The notes: a model not told the origin generated them from the sequence alone. DNA of 64,000 bases from an uncultured Prevotellaceae bacterium (GCA_937891085.1 CALAEY010000039.1:1-64000), one strand, 5' to 3'. Shown: positions 35,149-43,761, numbered from the stretch's first letter. Numbers and translations: made by a program.

Positions 35149-35634
35149 ATGGAAACAATGAGAATGAAATGGGGAAACCCATTAGTGGAAGTTCAGCAGT
35201 TTACTCCACAGGAGTTTTGCGCAGGATGTACGCAATCTGTTGTTATTATTGATACAGCGCAGCCTGGATATACATGGTCTTGGAAGATGAGGGATGTGTC
35301 TCCAACGGGTTTAGTTGTAGCTGCGGATGATTCGCAGAGTTGTCTTGTTCCTGCTCCAACAAATATAACATATATTCATGAAATTTTTGGAGTTGTAGCT
35401 GGTAATACTTATAATTTGCCTGGTACAAGTACTAAGAATGGCAATTACTATACATCAGTAGAGCACCCAAGCTATGTCTTGTATGATTCAGATGGAAATG
35501 GAAGAATTGACGCGGGAGATTATTTGCAGGTTACTATTGAAGGAACGACGTATAACGCAATGCTAAATGGTAGCGAAACTGCTTACTCCAATCCATCGGC
35601 TAAGTTTTATGATTATGTAATGAATCATTCGTAA
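35149..35634 (+). CDS. Unrecognised protein with leader-like N-terminus and an EF-hand/dockerin-type calcium loop
   Basis: 161 aa. The N-terminus NPLVEVQQFTPQEFCAGC resembles the leader pattern (xP.V.V...) of the small peptides at 43867 and 50577. Residues ~115-126 read DSDGNGRIDAGD, a canonical calcium loop with Asp at positions 1, 3 and 12 and Asn at 5. The rest is beta-rich and polar, with Cys at ~25, 28 and 66. No signal peptide is evident. It starts 28 bases after the PqqD-like gene, so the two form a pair. Codon use is more A+T-rich than the flanking housekeeping genes. Confidence 0.6.
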   Translation: METMRMKWGNPLVEVQQFTPQEFCAGCTQSVVIIDTAQPGYTWSWKMRDVSPTGLVVAADDSQSCLVPAPTNITYIHEIFGVVAGNTYNLPGTSTKNGNYYTSVEHPSYVLYDSDGNGRIDAGDYLQVTIEGTTYNAMLNGSETAYSNPSAKFYDYVMNHS

Positions 35635-35695
35635 GACTTTTTCCAGTTTAGGTTTGTAATAGAACAAATATTGATAGTGTACAAAATCCAAATAG

Positions 35696-35908
35696 CCCTA
35701 CACCCCTACACCTTTTGCCTATAACAAACAGGAAATCAGTGTGTTAGTAGGGTGTAGGGAGGACTTGAACCCTACACCCACCCTACACGATTAGGGGTGG
35801 AAAGGTGTAGAGCAGGTGAAGGGTTAGTGTAGGGTTAGAGGCAACCCTACACCTATGTAAACTATTGTTTTTCTGAAAGATACGAGAAAAAGGTGTAGGG
35901 GTGTAGGG
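35696..35908. repeat. Inverted-repeat element, CCTACAC-type, with perfect 21-bp arms
   Basis: The left arm 35696-35716 and right arm 35888-35908 are perfect reverse complements built on CCTACAC repeats. Inside, the motif recurs in both orientations, including the hairpin GTGTAGGGTT (35827-35836) / AACCCTACAC (35843-35852). No coding sequence. Same design as 62003-62315. Confidence 0.75.
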
Positions 35909-35974
35909 TAAAATGAGTATCGCCCGTTTCTGAGAAACGGACAACTTAATGCTCACAATGTTCAATGCGCTAAT

Positions 35975-35991
35975 CAAAAATGCCCACAGTT
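35975..35991. repeat. 17-bp repeat shared with 21473-21489
   Basis: CAAAAATGCCCACAGTT, as at 21473; followed by TGTGAGCAT and, about 105 bases later, ATACGCTTG. Confidence 0.5.
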
Positions 35992-36076
35992 GTGAGCATA
36001 AATGATTATAGTGAGAGCAGAAGAAAAAAACAATTTGATACTAACATCATGACAACGATGTTATTATAATGCGTTA

Positions 36077-36206
36077 GCAAGCGGTAGCTGTGAAGCCATA
36101 CGCTTGCTTTTATAAGGAAACTATGAAACAAAGATATTTCTTGACTGCGATATGCTAGATTCCAGTTCAAGAGCGAGGGGCGTGTAGGAGCGCCTGCATG
36201 CCTCTC
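36077..36206 (+). terminator. Two hairpins in the gene-free stretch 35909-36264
   Basis: GCAAGCG/CGCTTGC (36077-36107) followed by TTTTATAA, and a long GU-containing stem GAGGGGC.../...GCCTCTC (36175-36206) followed by CATTTT. No gene is supported between the inverted-repeat element and the kdgK promoter. Confidence 0.4.
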
Positions 36207-36264
36207 CATTTTAAGAAGTTCTGATGATAGACATTGAAATTTGCGAAGTTTCGAACGTCAGGTA

Positions 36265-36305
36265 GAGGAGTGTGCAAGGAAACTTGCATGCTCCTCATTC
36301 TTTTT
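36265..36305 (+). terminator. Intrinsic terminator upstream of the hexuronate operon
   Basis: Stem GAGGAGTGTGCAAG / CTTGCATGCTCCTC (one GU pair) with a GAAA loop, then ATTCTTTTT. It lies upstream of the kdgK promoter and insulates the operon. Confidence 0.75.
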
Positions 36306-36313
36306 GACAGAAG

Positions 36314-36345
36314 TTTGCTTGTTATGGAAAAAGGTATTAACTTTG
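36314..36345 (+). promoter_or_regulatory. Consensus promoter of the hexuronate operon
   Basis: TTTG (36314-36317), 20 bases, TAACTTTG (36338-36345). Exact match to the Bacteroidetes vegetative consensus, about 27 bases before the KdgK start. Confidence 0.8.
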
Positions 36346-36371
36346 TGAAAGCTATAGAAAAACATGAAATT

Positions 36372-37397
36372 ATGAGTAAGAAAATAGTGACGATGGGCGA
36401 GATTATGCTGCGCCTGTCAAGTCCTGGAAACAGCCGCTTCGTGCAGTCGGATAGCTTCGATGTGAACTACGGCGGCGGAGAGGCCAATGTGGCAGTGAGT
36501 CTGGCAAATTATGGGCATGACGCCTACTTTGTGTCCAAGCTTCCCACCCATGAGATAGGGCAAGCAGCGGTGAACTCACTGCGGAAGTTTGGCGTACATA
36601 CCGACTTCATTGCCCGTGGGGGTGATCGTGTGGGTATCTACTATCTGGAGTCGGGTGTGTCGATGCGTCCCAGTAAGGTGATCTACGACCGTGCCCATTC
36701 TTCTATTTCTGAAGCTAAACCCGCAGATTTTGATTTCGATGCCATCATGCAGGGGGCTGATTGGTTCCACTGGAGTGGCATCACGCCAGCTATCTCTGAT
36801 GCAGCTGCAGAGCTGGCGAAGTTGGCTTGCGAGGCTGCCAAGCGTCATGGCGTGACAGTGTCATGCGACCTCAACTTCCGCAAGAAGCTGTGGACCAGCC
36901 AGAAAGCTCAGAGCATCATGCGCCCACTGATGCAGTATGTAGATGTGTGCATCGGCAACGAGGAAGATGCGGAGCTCTGCTTGGGCTTCAAGCCAGATGC
37001 TGATGTGACGGGTGGTAAGACCGATGCTGCTGGCTACAAGGGCATCTTTGAGGCCATGCGTCGCGAGTTCGGCTTCAAGTATGTGGTTTCCACCCTCCGC
37101 GAATCACTCTCAGCCTCACATAATGGTTGGAAGGCCATGATCTATGACGGCAAGGAGTTCTATGAGAGCAAGCGCTATGACATCCTGCCCATCGTGGACA
37201 GAGTGGGAGGCGGCGATTCTTTCTCTGGTGGCTTGATCCACGGCCTGCTCACCAAGCAGACCCAAGGCGAGGCGCTGGAGTTTGCCGTAGCAGCTTCGGC
37301 CTTGAAGCACACCATCCCTGGGGATGTGAACATGGTGAGTGTAGCAGAAGTAGAGGCATTGGCAGGTGGCGATGCTTCGGGAAGAGTACAACGATAG
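36372..37397 (+). CDS. kdgK: 2-keto-3-deoxygluconate kinase (PfkB family)
   Basis: 341 aa from ATG 36372 (MSKKIVTMGEIMLRLSSPG). Phosphorylates KDG to KDPG. Signatures: NYGGGEANVAVSLANYG (substrate loop), YLESGVSMRPSKVIYDRAHS, SCDLNFRKKLW, and the PfkB ATP/catalytic motif DRVGGGDSFSGGLIHGLL with the catalytic Asp. A longer in-frame extension to 36234 would begin upstream of the mapped promoter and is rejected. First gene of the hexuronate operon. Confidence 0.93.
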   Translation: MSKKIVTMGEIMLRLSSPGNSRFVQSDSFDVNYGGGEANVAVSLANYGHDAYFVSKLPTHEIGQAAVNSLRKFGVHTDFIARGGDRVGIYYLESGVSMRPSKVIYDRAHSSISEAKPADFDFDAIMQGADWFHWSGITPAISDAAAELAKLACEAAKRHGVTVSCDLNFRKKLWTSQKAQSIMRPLMQYVDVCIGNEEDAELCLGFKPDADVTGGKTDAAGYKGIFEAMRREFGFKYVVSTLRESLSASHNGWKAMIYDGKEFYESKRYDILPIVDRVGGGDSFSGGLIHGLLTKQTQGEALEFAVAASALKHTIPGDVNMVSVAEVEALAGGDASGRVQR

Positions 37398-37466
37398 AAT
37401 TATGAATTATTCGTGATCGGTATCCAGAGATGATACCATATTCAATAATTCATAATTCATAATTCT
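37396..37466. repeat. Heptamer arrays in inverted orientation around a GGTATC/GATACC hairpin
   Basis: Left GAATTATGAATTA, core with GGTATC...GATACC, right ATTCATAATTCATAATT. The arms are complementary. It fills the kdgK-SDR spacer and resembles the elements at 21903 and 40190. Confidence 0.6.
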
Positions 37467-37473
37467 AAAAGAC

Positions 37474-38286
37474 ATGAACGCTTTATTTGATATTACAGGA
37501 AAAGTAGTGGTGATGACGGGTGGCACGGGTGTGCTGGGACGTAGCATCACCGCCTATCTGGCAGAGCAGGGCGCTAAGGTGGCTGTGCTGGGCCGTAAGA
37601 TAGAAGTGGGAAACAAGTTGGTGGAGGGCATCCGTGCCAAAGGTGGCGATGCTATCTTCTTGCAGAGTGACGTGCTCTGTCGGGAGCGCTTGGAGGAGAG
37701 TCTGGACATCGTGCTGAAGACCTACGGACGGGTGGATGTGCTGCTCAATGCTGCTGGCGGAAATCTGCCTGCTGCAACCATTCAGCCCGATGAAACATTC
37801 TTCGATCTGAAAGTGGAGGATTTCAAGAAGGTGCAGGATATCAACCTCACGGGTACGCTTTTGGCCACGCAGGTATTCCTCAAGCCTATGGTGGAGCGGA
37901 AGGAGGGTGTGATAGTGAACTTCTCCAGCATGTCGGCTTTCCGCCCATTGACACGTGTGGGAGGCTATGGCGTGGCAAAGGCTGGCATCTCTAACTTCAC
38001 GGCTTTCATGGCCACGGAGATAGCGCGGAAGTTCGGTCCTGGCATTCGCATCAATGCCATTGCTCCTGGTTTCTTCCTCACGGAGCAGAACCGCACGCTT
38101 CTGACCAATCCAGATGGCTCTTGGACGCAGCGCGGACAAGACATCATCCATCAGACGCCGATGGGACGCATGGGGCAGCCAGAGGAGCTTTGCGGCACCA
38201 TCCACTACCTCATCAGCGATGCGTCTAAGTTCGTCACTGGTACAGTGGCTGTGGTAGATGGCGGATTCAATGTATTTAGTATTTAA
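37474..38286 (+). CDS. SDR-family D-mannonate oxidoreductase (fructuronate reductase role)
   Basis: 270 aa. Short-chain dehydrogenase: [20 protein letters not shown] cofactor loop (~17-36), NAAGG (NNAG motif variant), Ser in NFSSMSAF, the YxxxK pair in [10 protein letters not shown], and a C-terminal [18 protein letters not shown]. By position between kdgK and uxuA it should interconvert fructuronate and mannonate, replacing the unrelated polyol-dehydrogenase-type UxuB. The assignment rests on operon context. Confidence 0.85.
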   Translation: MNALFDITGKVVVMTGGTGVLGRSITAYLAEQGAKVAVLGRKIEVGNKLVEGIRAKGGDAIFLQSDVLCRERLEESLDIVLKTYGRVDVLLNAAGGNLPAATIQPDETFFDLKVEDFKKVQDINLTGTLLATQVFLKPMVERKEGVIVNFSSMSAFRPLTRVGGYGVAKAGISNFTAFMATEIARKFGPGIRINAIAPGFFLTEQNRTLLTNPDGSWTQRGQDIIHQTPMGRMGQPEELCGTIHYLISDASKFVTGTVAVVDGGFNVFSI

Positions 38287-38291
38287 AGAAC

Positions 38292-39464
38292 ATGGTACTT
38301 TGTGAGCAATCATTCAGATGGTATGGCCCTAACGACCCAGTGAGTCTGTGGGACATCAAGCAGGCGGGAGCTACAGGTGTGGTGACGGCCTTGCATCATA
38401 TTCCTAATGGTGAGGTTTGGACGGTAGAGGAGATACTGAAGCGCAAGCAGATCATTGAGGAAGTGGGACTGCGCTGGAGTGCAGTGGAGAGTGTGCCTGT
38501 GCATGAGCATATCAAGACACAGACGGGCGACTATCTGCATTACATAGAGAACTATAAGGAGAGTCTGCGCAATCTGGGCAAGTGCGGCATTACGGTGGTG
38601 ACATACAACTTCATGCCGGTGCTCGACTGGACACGCACGGATCTGGCTTATGAGATGCCCGATGGCAGTCGTGCCCTGCGTTTCGAGCGCGCAGCTTTCG
38701 TGGCATTCGACCTCTTCATCCTGAAGCGCCCAGGGGCAGAGCAGGAGTATTCGGAGGCGGAGAAAGCCAAGGCGAAGGCACGCTATGAGCAGATGACAGA
38801 GGCGGATAAGCAGTTGCTGACACGCAACATGATAGCCGGACTCCCAGGCTCTGAGGAGAGCTTCACTCTGGAGCAGTTCCAAGCTGAGCTCGACAGATAT
38901 AAGGGCATCACGCCAGAGAAGCTGCGTGACAACCTTATCTTCTTCCTCAAGCAGGTGGCTCCTGTGGCCGATGAGGCTGGCGTGAAGCTCGTGATTCATC
39001 CCGACGATCCCCCTTGCTCCATCTTGGGTTTGCCACGCATCATGAGTCGTGCCGGGGATTTCCAAAAGCTGATAGATGCTGTGCCAAATCAGAGCAATGG
39101 CCTCTGTCTGTGTACGGGCTCCTTAGGCGTGAGTGCAGAGAACGATCTGCCTGACATGATGCGCCAGTTTGCTGATCGCATCCACTTCGTACACCTGCGT
39201 AGCACCCAACGCGATGCTGAAGGCAACTTCTACGAGGCCAACCACCTGGAAGGCGATGTGCCTATGTATGAGGTAATGAAGGCCTTCTTGGAGATTCAGC
39301 AGCAGCGTGGTGAGAGCATCGTGATGCGTCCTGATCACGGCCATCAGATGGTGGACGACCTGAAGAAAAAGACCAATCCGGGCTACAGCTGCATCGGTCG
39401 TCTACGCGGCCTTGCAGAGCTCCGTGGTCTTGAATTAGGTATTGCGAAATCAATTGGCAATTGA
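38292..39464 (+). CDS. uxuA: Mannonate dehydratase
   Basis: 390 aa TIM-barrel enzyme converting D-mannonate to 2-keto-3-deoxygluconate. Signatures: [30 protein letters not shown] at the N-terminus, [30 protein letters not shown] (metal-binding His), [11 protein letters not shown], and MRPDHGHQM near the C-terminus. The start follows the SDR stop by five bases. Its stop codon lies in a heptamer array. Confidence 0.96.
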   Translation: MVLCEQSFRWYGPNDPVSLWDIKQAGATGVVTALHHIPNGEVWTVEEILKRKQIIEEVGLRWSAVESVPVHEHIKTQTGDYLHYIENYKESLRNLGKCGITVVTYNFMPVLDWTRTDLAYEMPDGSRALRFERAAFVAFDLFILKRPGAEQEYSEAEKAKAKARYEQMTEADKQLLTRNMIAGLPGSEESFTLEQFQAELDRYKGITPEKLRDNLIFFLKQVAPVADEAGVKLVIHPDDPPCSILGLPRIMSRAGDFQKLIDAVPNQSNGLCLCTGSLGVSAENDLPDMMRQFADRIHFVHLRSTQRDAEGNFYEANHLEGDVPMYEVMKAFLEIQQQRGESIVMRPDHGHQMVDDLKKKTNPGYSCIGRLRGLAELRGLELGIAKSIGN

Positions 39465-39533
39465 CAATTCACAATTGACAATTGACAATTTATAATTCAT
39501 AATTTATAATTCATAATTTATAATTCAAATTGT
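39456..39533. repeat. Heptamer array (GACAATT x4, TATAATT/CATAATT x5)
   Basis: About ten heptamers in strict register fill the uxuA-kdgA spacer; the uxuA TGA (39462-39464) is formed by the array. Confidence 0.8.
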
Positions 39534-39536
39534 TTA

Positions 39537-40205
39537 ATGGCAAAATTCGGTAAGACAGCAGTTTTAGGCAAGATGCATGCCACGGGCATGGTGCCAGTTT
39601 TCTATCATAAAGATGCAGAAGTGGCCAAGCAGGTGGTGAAGGCTTGCTATGAGGGAGGCGTGCGTGCCTTCGAGTTTACCAATCGTGGCGACTTTGCCCA
39701 CGAGGTGTTTGCAGAGGTGGTGAAGTTTGCCGCTGTGGAGTGTCCAGAGATGGCCATGGGTGCAGGTTCCATCGTTGATCCTGCCACGGCAGCCCTCTAT
39801 ATCCAGTTGGGTGCCTGCTTCATAGTGGGTCCGCTCTTCAATCCAGAAGTAGCCAAGGTGTGCAATCGCCGTTTGGTGCCTTACACTCCAGGCTGTGGCA
39901 GCGTGAGTGAAGTGGGCTTCGCACAGGAGGCTGGTTGCGACTTGGTAAAGGTCTTCCCTGGCGATGTGCTGGGACCTAAGTTCGTCAAGGGCCTCATGGC
40001 TCCTATGCCTTGGACCAACATCATGGTGACGGGTGGTGTTGAGCCTACAGAAGAAAACCTCACCACCTGGTTTAAGGCAGGTGCTTTCTGCGTAGGTATG
40101 GGCAGCAAGCTCTTCCCCAAAGACCGTGTGGCTGCACAGGATTGGGCGTATGTCACGGAGAAGTGCAAAGAGGCGTTTGAGTATATTGAGAGATTGAGAA
40201 ATTGA
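39537..40205 (+). CDS. kdgA: 2-keto-3-deoxy-6-phosphogluconate aldolase
   Basis: 222 aa. Cleaves KDPG into pyruvate and glyceraldehyde-3-phosphate. Catalytic Glu in [50 protein letters not shown], and the Schiff-base Lys in [20 protein letters not shown]. Completes the KDG branch encoded by kdgK and uxuA. Confidence 0.95.
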   Translation: MAKFGKTAVLGKMHATGMVPVFYHKDAEVAKQVVKACYEGGVRAFEFTNRGDFAHEVFAEVVKFAAVECPEMAMGAGSIVDPATAALYIQLGACFIVGPLFNPEVAKVCNRRLVPYTPGCGSVSEVGFAQEAGCDLVKVFPGDVLGPKFVKGLMAPMPWTNIMVTGGVEPTEENLTTWFKAGAFCVGMGSKLFPKDRVAAQDWAYVTEKCKEAFEYIERLRN

Positions 40206-40317
40206 GAGATTGAGAAATTGAACATTGAGCATTGAACAATATCCATCCGGATGGGTTGACACATTGCGAACGGCGAAGCCGTAATGTTCAATGCTCAATG
40301 CTCAATGTTCAATAATA
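40190..40317. repeat. Heptamer arrays flanking a CATCCGGATG...GGCGAAGCC core
   Basis: Left: GAGAAATT, GAACATT, GAGCATT, GAACAAT. Core: CCATCCGGATGG ... GGCGAAGCCGTAAT. Right: TTCAATG/CTCAATG repeats, the reverse complement of the left array. Able to form a long hairpin. Same core as 21903-22011. Confidence 0.75.
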
Positions 40318-40332
40318 TAAAAACCAATACTG

Positions 40333-41739
40333 ATGAAAAATTTCATGGATGCCGATTTCCTGCTTCAGACAGAAACGGCAAAGATGCTTTATCATGAGCA
40401 TGCAGAGAAACTGCCTATCATAGACTATCACTGCCATCTGAATCCACAGATGATAGCAGACGACTATCATTTCTCTACCATCACGGAGCTTTGGTTGGGT
40501 GGCGATCATTATAAATGGCGTGCCATGCGTGCCAATGGTGTTCCAGAGCATTTCATCACGGGGGCTGCCACAGATTGGGAGAAGTTCCAGAAGTGGGCAG
40601 AGACGGTGCCCTATACGCTGCGTAATCCGCTCTATCACTGGACGCACTTAGAGCTGCGCACGGCTTTTGGCATCACGAAGTTGCTGAATCCAGACACGGC
40701 TCGTGAGATATACGATGAGTGCAACGAGAAACTGCAACTCCCAGAGTTCTCGGCCCGTGGACTGATGCGTCGCTATGGCGTGGAGGTGGTCTGCACTACC
40801 GATGACCCTATCGACTCGCTGGAGCATCATAAGCGCATCTGTGAGAGTGGCTTCGAGATCAAGGTGCTGCCAACTTGGAGGCCTGATAAGGCGATGGGTG
40901 TGGAGCATTCGGTGCAGTTCCGTGAATATATCAAGCGTCTGGGTGAGGTCACGGGTAGGAACATCGAGACATTCAATGAGTATCTGGAGGCCCTTCAAGA
41001 CCGTCATGATTTCTTTGCTTCCATGGGTTGCAAGCTTTCCGATCATGGCATTGAGGAGTTTTACGACCAGCGCGTGACAGACCCGAAGGAGATGGATGTG
41101 ATTTTCGAGAAGCTGAAGCTTGGAAACGACCTGAAGGCTGTGGAGATTCGTCAGTTCAAGAGCTTCATGCTCTTCTTCTTCGCCATGCTCGACGACCAGA
41201 AAGGCTGGACGCAGCAGTTCCACTACGGACCTATCCGCAACACCAATACCCGCCTGTTCGACTCTTATGGGGCCGATGCGGGTTGTGACTCCATCGGAGA
41301 AGTACAGACCGCCAAGGAGATGGCGCACTTCTTCGACCGTCTGGATCACAACGCTCAGCTCACCAAGACCATTGTCTATAATCTGAATCCTGCTGCCAAT
41401 GCGATGGTAGCCACCATGATAGGCAACTTCCAAGACGGCAGCATGCCAGGCAAGATGCAGTGGGGCAGTGGTTGGTGGTTCCTCGATCAGAAGGGAGGCA
41501 TTGAGGCACAGCTCAACACGCTTTCAGAGCAAGGTCTGCTCAGTCGCTTCGTAGGTATGCTGACAGATTCCCGTTCGTTCCTCAGCTATCCACGCCACGA
41601 GTATTTCCGTCGCATCCTCTGCAACCTTATAGGCCGAGATGTGGAGAATGGCGAGCTGCCTGCGGAGGAGATGCCACGCATCTGCCAGATGGTGGAAGAC
41701 ATCTGCTACTACAACGCCAAGCGCTATTTTGAGTTCTAA
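40333..41739 (+). CDS. uxaC: Glucuronate (uronate) isomerase
   Basis: 468 aa. Isomerises D-glucuronate to D-fructuronate and D-galacturonate to D-tagaturonate. Signatures: PIIDYHCHLNPQMIADDYHF (metal-binding HxH), LWLGGDHYKWRAMRANG, CTTDDPIDSLEHH, LPTWRPDKAM, and QWGSGWWFLDQKGG. Last gene of the operon, followed by the consensus promoter of the AraC-like regulator. Confidence 0.97.
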   Translation: MKNFMDADFLLQTETAKMLYHEHAEKLPIIDYHCHLNPQMIADDYHFSTITELWLGGDHYKWRAMRANGVPEHFITGAATDWEKFQKWAETVPYTLRNPLYHWTHLELRTAFGITKLLNPDTAREIYDECNEKLQLPEFSARGLMRRYGVEVVCTTDDPIDSLEHHKRICESGFEIKVLPTWRPDKAMGVEHSVQFREYIKRLGEVTGRNIETFNEYLEALQDRHDFFASMGCKLSDHGIEEFYDQRVTDPKEMDVIFEKLKLGNDLKAVEIRQFKSFMLFFFAMLDDQKGWTQQFHYGPIRNTNTRLFDSYGADAGCDSIGEVQTAKEMAHFFDRLDHNAQLTKTIVYNLNPAANAMVATMIGNFQDGSMPGKMQWGSGWWFLDQKGGIEAQLNTLSEQGLLSRFVGMLTDSRSFLSYPRHEYFRRILCNLIGRDVENGELPAEEMPRICQMVEDICYYNAKRYFEF

Positions 41740-41742
41740 CTT

Positions 41743-41773
41743 TTTGATAATTCCTCTTTAGTGATTATATTTG
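41743..41773 (+). promoter_or_regulatory. Consensus promoter of the Kelch-AraC regulator
   Basis: TTTG (41743-41746), 19 bases, TATATTTG (41766-41773). Exact match to TTTG-N19/21-TAnnTTTG, 24 bases before the ATG. Confidence 0.8.
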
Positions 41774-41796
41774 CATCAGAATAAAAAGCCTTACAA

Positions 41797-43452
41797 ATGA
41801 AACGGAATTTCCACCTTATTATATATATGGTCCTGTCGCTCTTTTTGCAGTATGCCGATAGAGCATGGGCTCAAGATACGTCTTGCCCTGTGGTCAAGGT
41901 GGAACTGGAACGTTTGCCTGATTTGAACATTCCGCGTAGCGGACATATACTGTTCTGTGCAGGCGGGGAGATGGTAATTGCAGGTGGACATACATCGGGA
42001 TTCGTACTTACATCTACAGCAGAGTATTTCAGTGGAGGACAGTGGCATCTGATGCAAATGACCTATCCGCACGACCATGGTACAGCTGTAGTGCTGAAGT
42101 CGGGGAAAGTGCTATTAGTTGGCGGATCAGAAAGTGCTTATGGCATAGGTCAGTCTTTTGGTGTGGAATACTATTATCCTGAGACGCATAGTTTCGAGGG
42201 ATTCACCATCTTGGATCGGAAACGTGCCATGGCATCTGCCATTGAGACAGACGGTGGCAAAGTGGTGGTTTCTGGTAACTGGTATGCCGATGACGACATT
42301 GATTTTTTCGATGGTAAAAGCACTTTCACGCACCTCAAAGCGGTGAGCGCTCAACGCAGTAGACCCATAATCTGTCGCATTAGTGCTGACGATGCCATAT
42401 TGTTCAGCCAGTACGATACCAATGGAAAGAAGGTTGATTACATAGTGGTCGACAGACTACAGGGAGAACCTTTCACCACACCACTGTTTGACGACTGGTC
42501 TCCGATTTCTTGGGGGTATTCAGACAATGAATTAGGCTTTATAGGTGATGAGGAGGCTGGAGTGTATGCGTATCTTTTGACAATGGAAAATAGACATGAT
42601 GGTAGCTTAGGCATTGCCAAGGTGGTAGGCACAGATTTCTCATTGTTACCCACGGCATCACCTATCCCTATGGAGGCTGGATATGGGCGTATTCAGTATT
42701 GTGGATACGTGATGGCAGATCGGCATGCGCAGCGTGGCTATGTGATGGGCATAGGCGATGATAGTAGGCTCTATCTACTTGCCATAGATTATAGCCAGTC
42801 ACCAGCCCCGTTGACGCTCTATTATACCGATCCTATAGAGGGTAAACAGAATCCTTATATGCCAGCATTGACCCCTGAGGGCGATTTGATGTTCGCTGGT
42901 GGTATTTCCGATAGTAATTTTTCTCCTTTCTCCTCGGTCTATCTGATGCATTTGGGGACTGAGGCTGTCGCTGCTTCTTCAGGCATAGCTTTTGGCCGAT
43001 GGGTGTGGTGGCTGTTGGCACTGCTTGCTTTGGCATTGCTCACTGCCTTCTGGCTCTTCCGTCGTGGTAAGAATGAAAAGCTTGAGGAAGAGGTTACCCC
43101 ATTACCAGTGGCTACTGTTGATCAAACGCTTATGAATCGTATCCACGATGTGATGCTCAACGAACAGTTGTTCCGTGATTGTGAGCTGAAGGTAGCCGAC
43201 GTGGCTCAACGCTTAGATACGAATGTCAAGGATGTGTCCGAGTGCATCAAGGTGAGCCAAGGTGTCACGTTTATCCAGTTTGTCAATGGCTATCGTGTGG
43301 ACTATGCTAAGCAGTTGCTCCGTCAGAATCCTGATATTAAGATAGCCGAGTTGTACATGGAGTCAGGTTTTGCCAGTGAGCGTTCCTTCTTCCGCATCTT
43401 CAAATCATTCACAGGTATGACTGCCCAGGAGTGGATGAGTCAGGAAGATTAA
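41797..43452 (+). CDS. Membrane-spanning AraC-family regulator with periplasmic Kelch-like propeller
   Basis: 551 aa. Signal sequence 1-25, then about 370 residues of Kelch-like repeats (SGHILFCAGGEMVIAGGHTS, GTAVVLKSGKVLLVGGSE, MASAIETDGGKVVVSG). One transmembrane helix is at ~402-421 (WVWWLLALLALALLTAFWLF). The C-terminal ~90 residues are an AraC helix-turn-helix pair (LKVADVAQRLDTNVKDVSECI; IAELYMESGFASERSFFRIFKSFTGMTAQEW). It would sense a periplasmic signal and bind DNA directly from the membrane, with no histidine kinase between. The uronate operon lies immediately upstream and is a plausible target. Followed by the module terminator at 43483. Confidence 0.85.
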   Translation: MKRNFHLIIYMVLSLFLQYADRAWAQDTSCPVVKVELERLPDLNIPRSGHILFCAGGEMVIAGGHTSGFVLTSTAEYFSGGQWHLMQMTYPHDHGTAVVLKSGKVLLVGGSESAYGIGQSFGVEYYYPETHSFEGFTILDRKRAMASAIETDGGKVVVSGNWYADDDIDFFDGKSTFTHLKAVSAQRSRPIICRISADDAILFSQYDTNGKKVDYIVVDRLQGEPFTTPLFDDWSPISWGYSDNELGFIGDEEAGVYAYLLTMENRHDGSLGIAKVVGTDFSLLPTASPIPMEAGYGRIQYCGYVMADRHAQRGYVMGIGDDSRLYLLAIDYSQSPAPLTLYYTDPIEGKQNPYMPALTPEGDLMFAGGISDSNFSPFSSVYLMHLGTEAVAASSGIAFGRWVWWLLALLALALLTAFWLFRRGKNEKLEEEVTPLPVATVDQTLMNRIHDVMLNEQLFRDCELKVADVAQRLDTNVKDVSECIKVSQGVTFIQFVNGYRVDYAKQLLRQNPDIKIAELYMESGFASERSFFRIFKSFTGMTAQEWMSQED

Positions 43453-43482
43453 CCTCCTTTATCTCGTATAGTTGTAATAAAT

Positions 43483-43516
43483 CGACTGCCAAAACATAAA
43501 ATGGCAGTCGTTTTTC
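43483..43516 (+). terminator. Intrinsic terminator inside module A
   Basis: CGACTGCCA / TGGCAGTCG stem with a ten-base loop followed by TTTTT; ends transcription from the AraC regulator. The same structure is at 46814, 48324 (one mismatch) and 50221. Confidence 0.75.
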
Positions 43517-43549
43517 TGATTTTGGCAGTCCTTTGTCAAAGGTATTATA

Positions 43550-43557
43550 TACATTTG
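43550..43557 (+). promoter_or_regulatory. -7 box TACATTTG of module A
   Basis: Exact TAnnTTTG. The nearest upstream TTTG (43532-43535) is only 14 bases away and another (43521-43524) is 25 away, so the -33 spacing is atypical. Confidence 0.55.
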
Positions 43558-43660
43558 CAGCGTCAGCGTGTCTGACATGGCAAGTGTATGGTTACAAGAT
43601 TTAACATATCTCACGGCATTTTTCCTGACATAAAGTTTGGAGAAGTGGCATATTTTGTTA

Positions 43661-43708
43661 GAACGAACGAACGAACGAACGAACGAACGAACGAACGAAC
43701 GAACGAAC
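43661..43708 (+). repeat. Tetranucleotide microsatellite (GAAC)12
   Basis: Twelve perfect GAAC units in the predicted 5' leader. Homologous tracts have 8 units (50399-50430) and 2 units (46992-46999). Read on the minus strand it encodes a meaningless FVRS repeat. Confidence 0.95.
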
Positions 43709-43761
43709 GTTAGTTCTAAACATTTATATGGCGAGCTGCGTAGCAGCAAGCCTATAGTAGT

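Larger units (their letters stand above)
43475..43721 (+). repeat. Regulatory module A (full copy): terminator, promoter, leader frame, (GAAC)12
   Basis: Nearly identical to 50215-50443 and similar to 46811-47008. Contents in order: terminator stem 43483-43510; TACATTTG 43550-43557; small hairpin GTCAG/CTGAC; 18-codon frame 43577-43633 (starts MASVWLQDLT); GAAC tract 43661-43708 closed by TTAGAAC/GTTCTAA. It drives the peptide and lipoprotein genes downstream. Confidence 0.85.

Noticed and set aside
36006..36209. 67-codon minus-strand frame
   Set aside because: Lies over hairpins in repeat-rich DNA; no start signal or family resemblance.
36234..36371. N-terminal extension of KdgK
   Set aside because: It would begin upstream of the terminator and consensus promoter at 36265-36345; KdgK homology begins at 36372.
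39456..39533. Heptamer arrays as CRISPR arrays
   Set aside because: Units are only 7 bp, contiguous and degenerate, with no spacers and no cas genes nearby.
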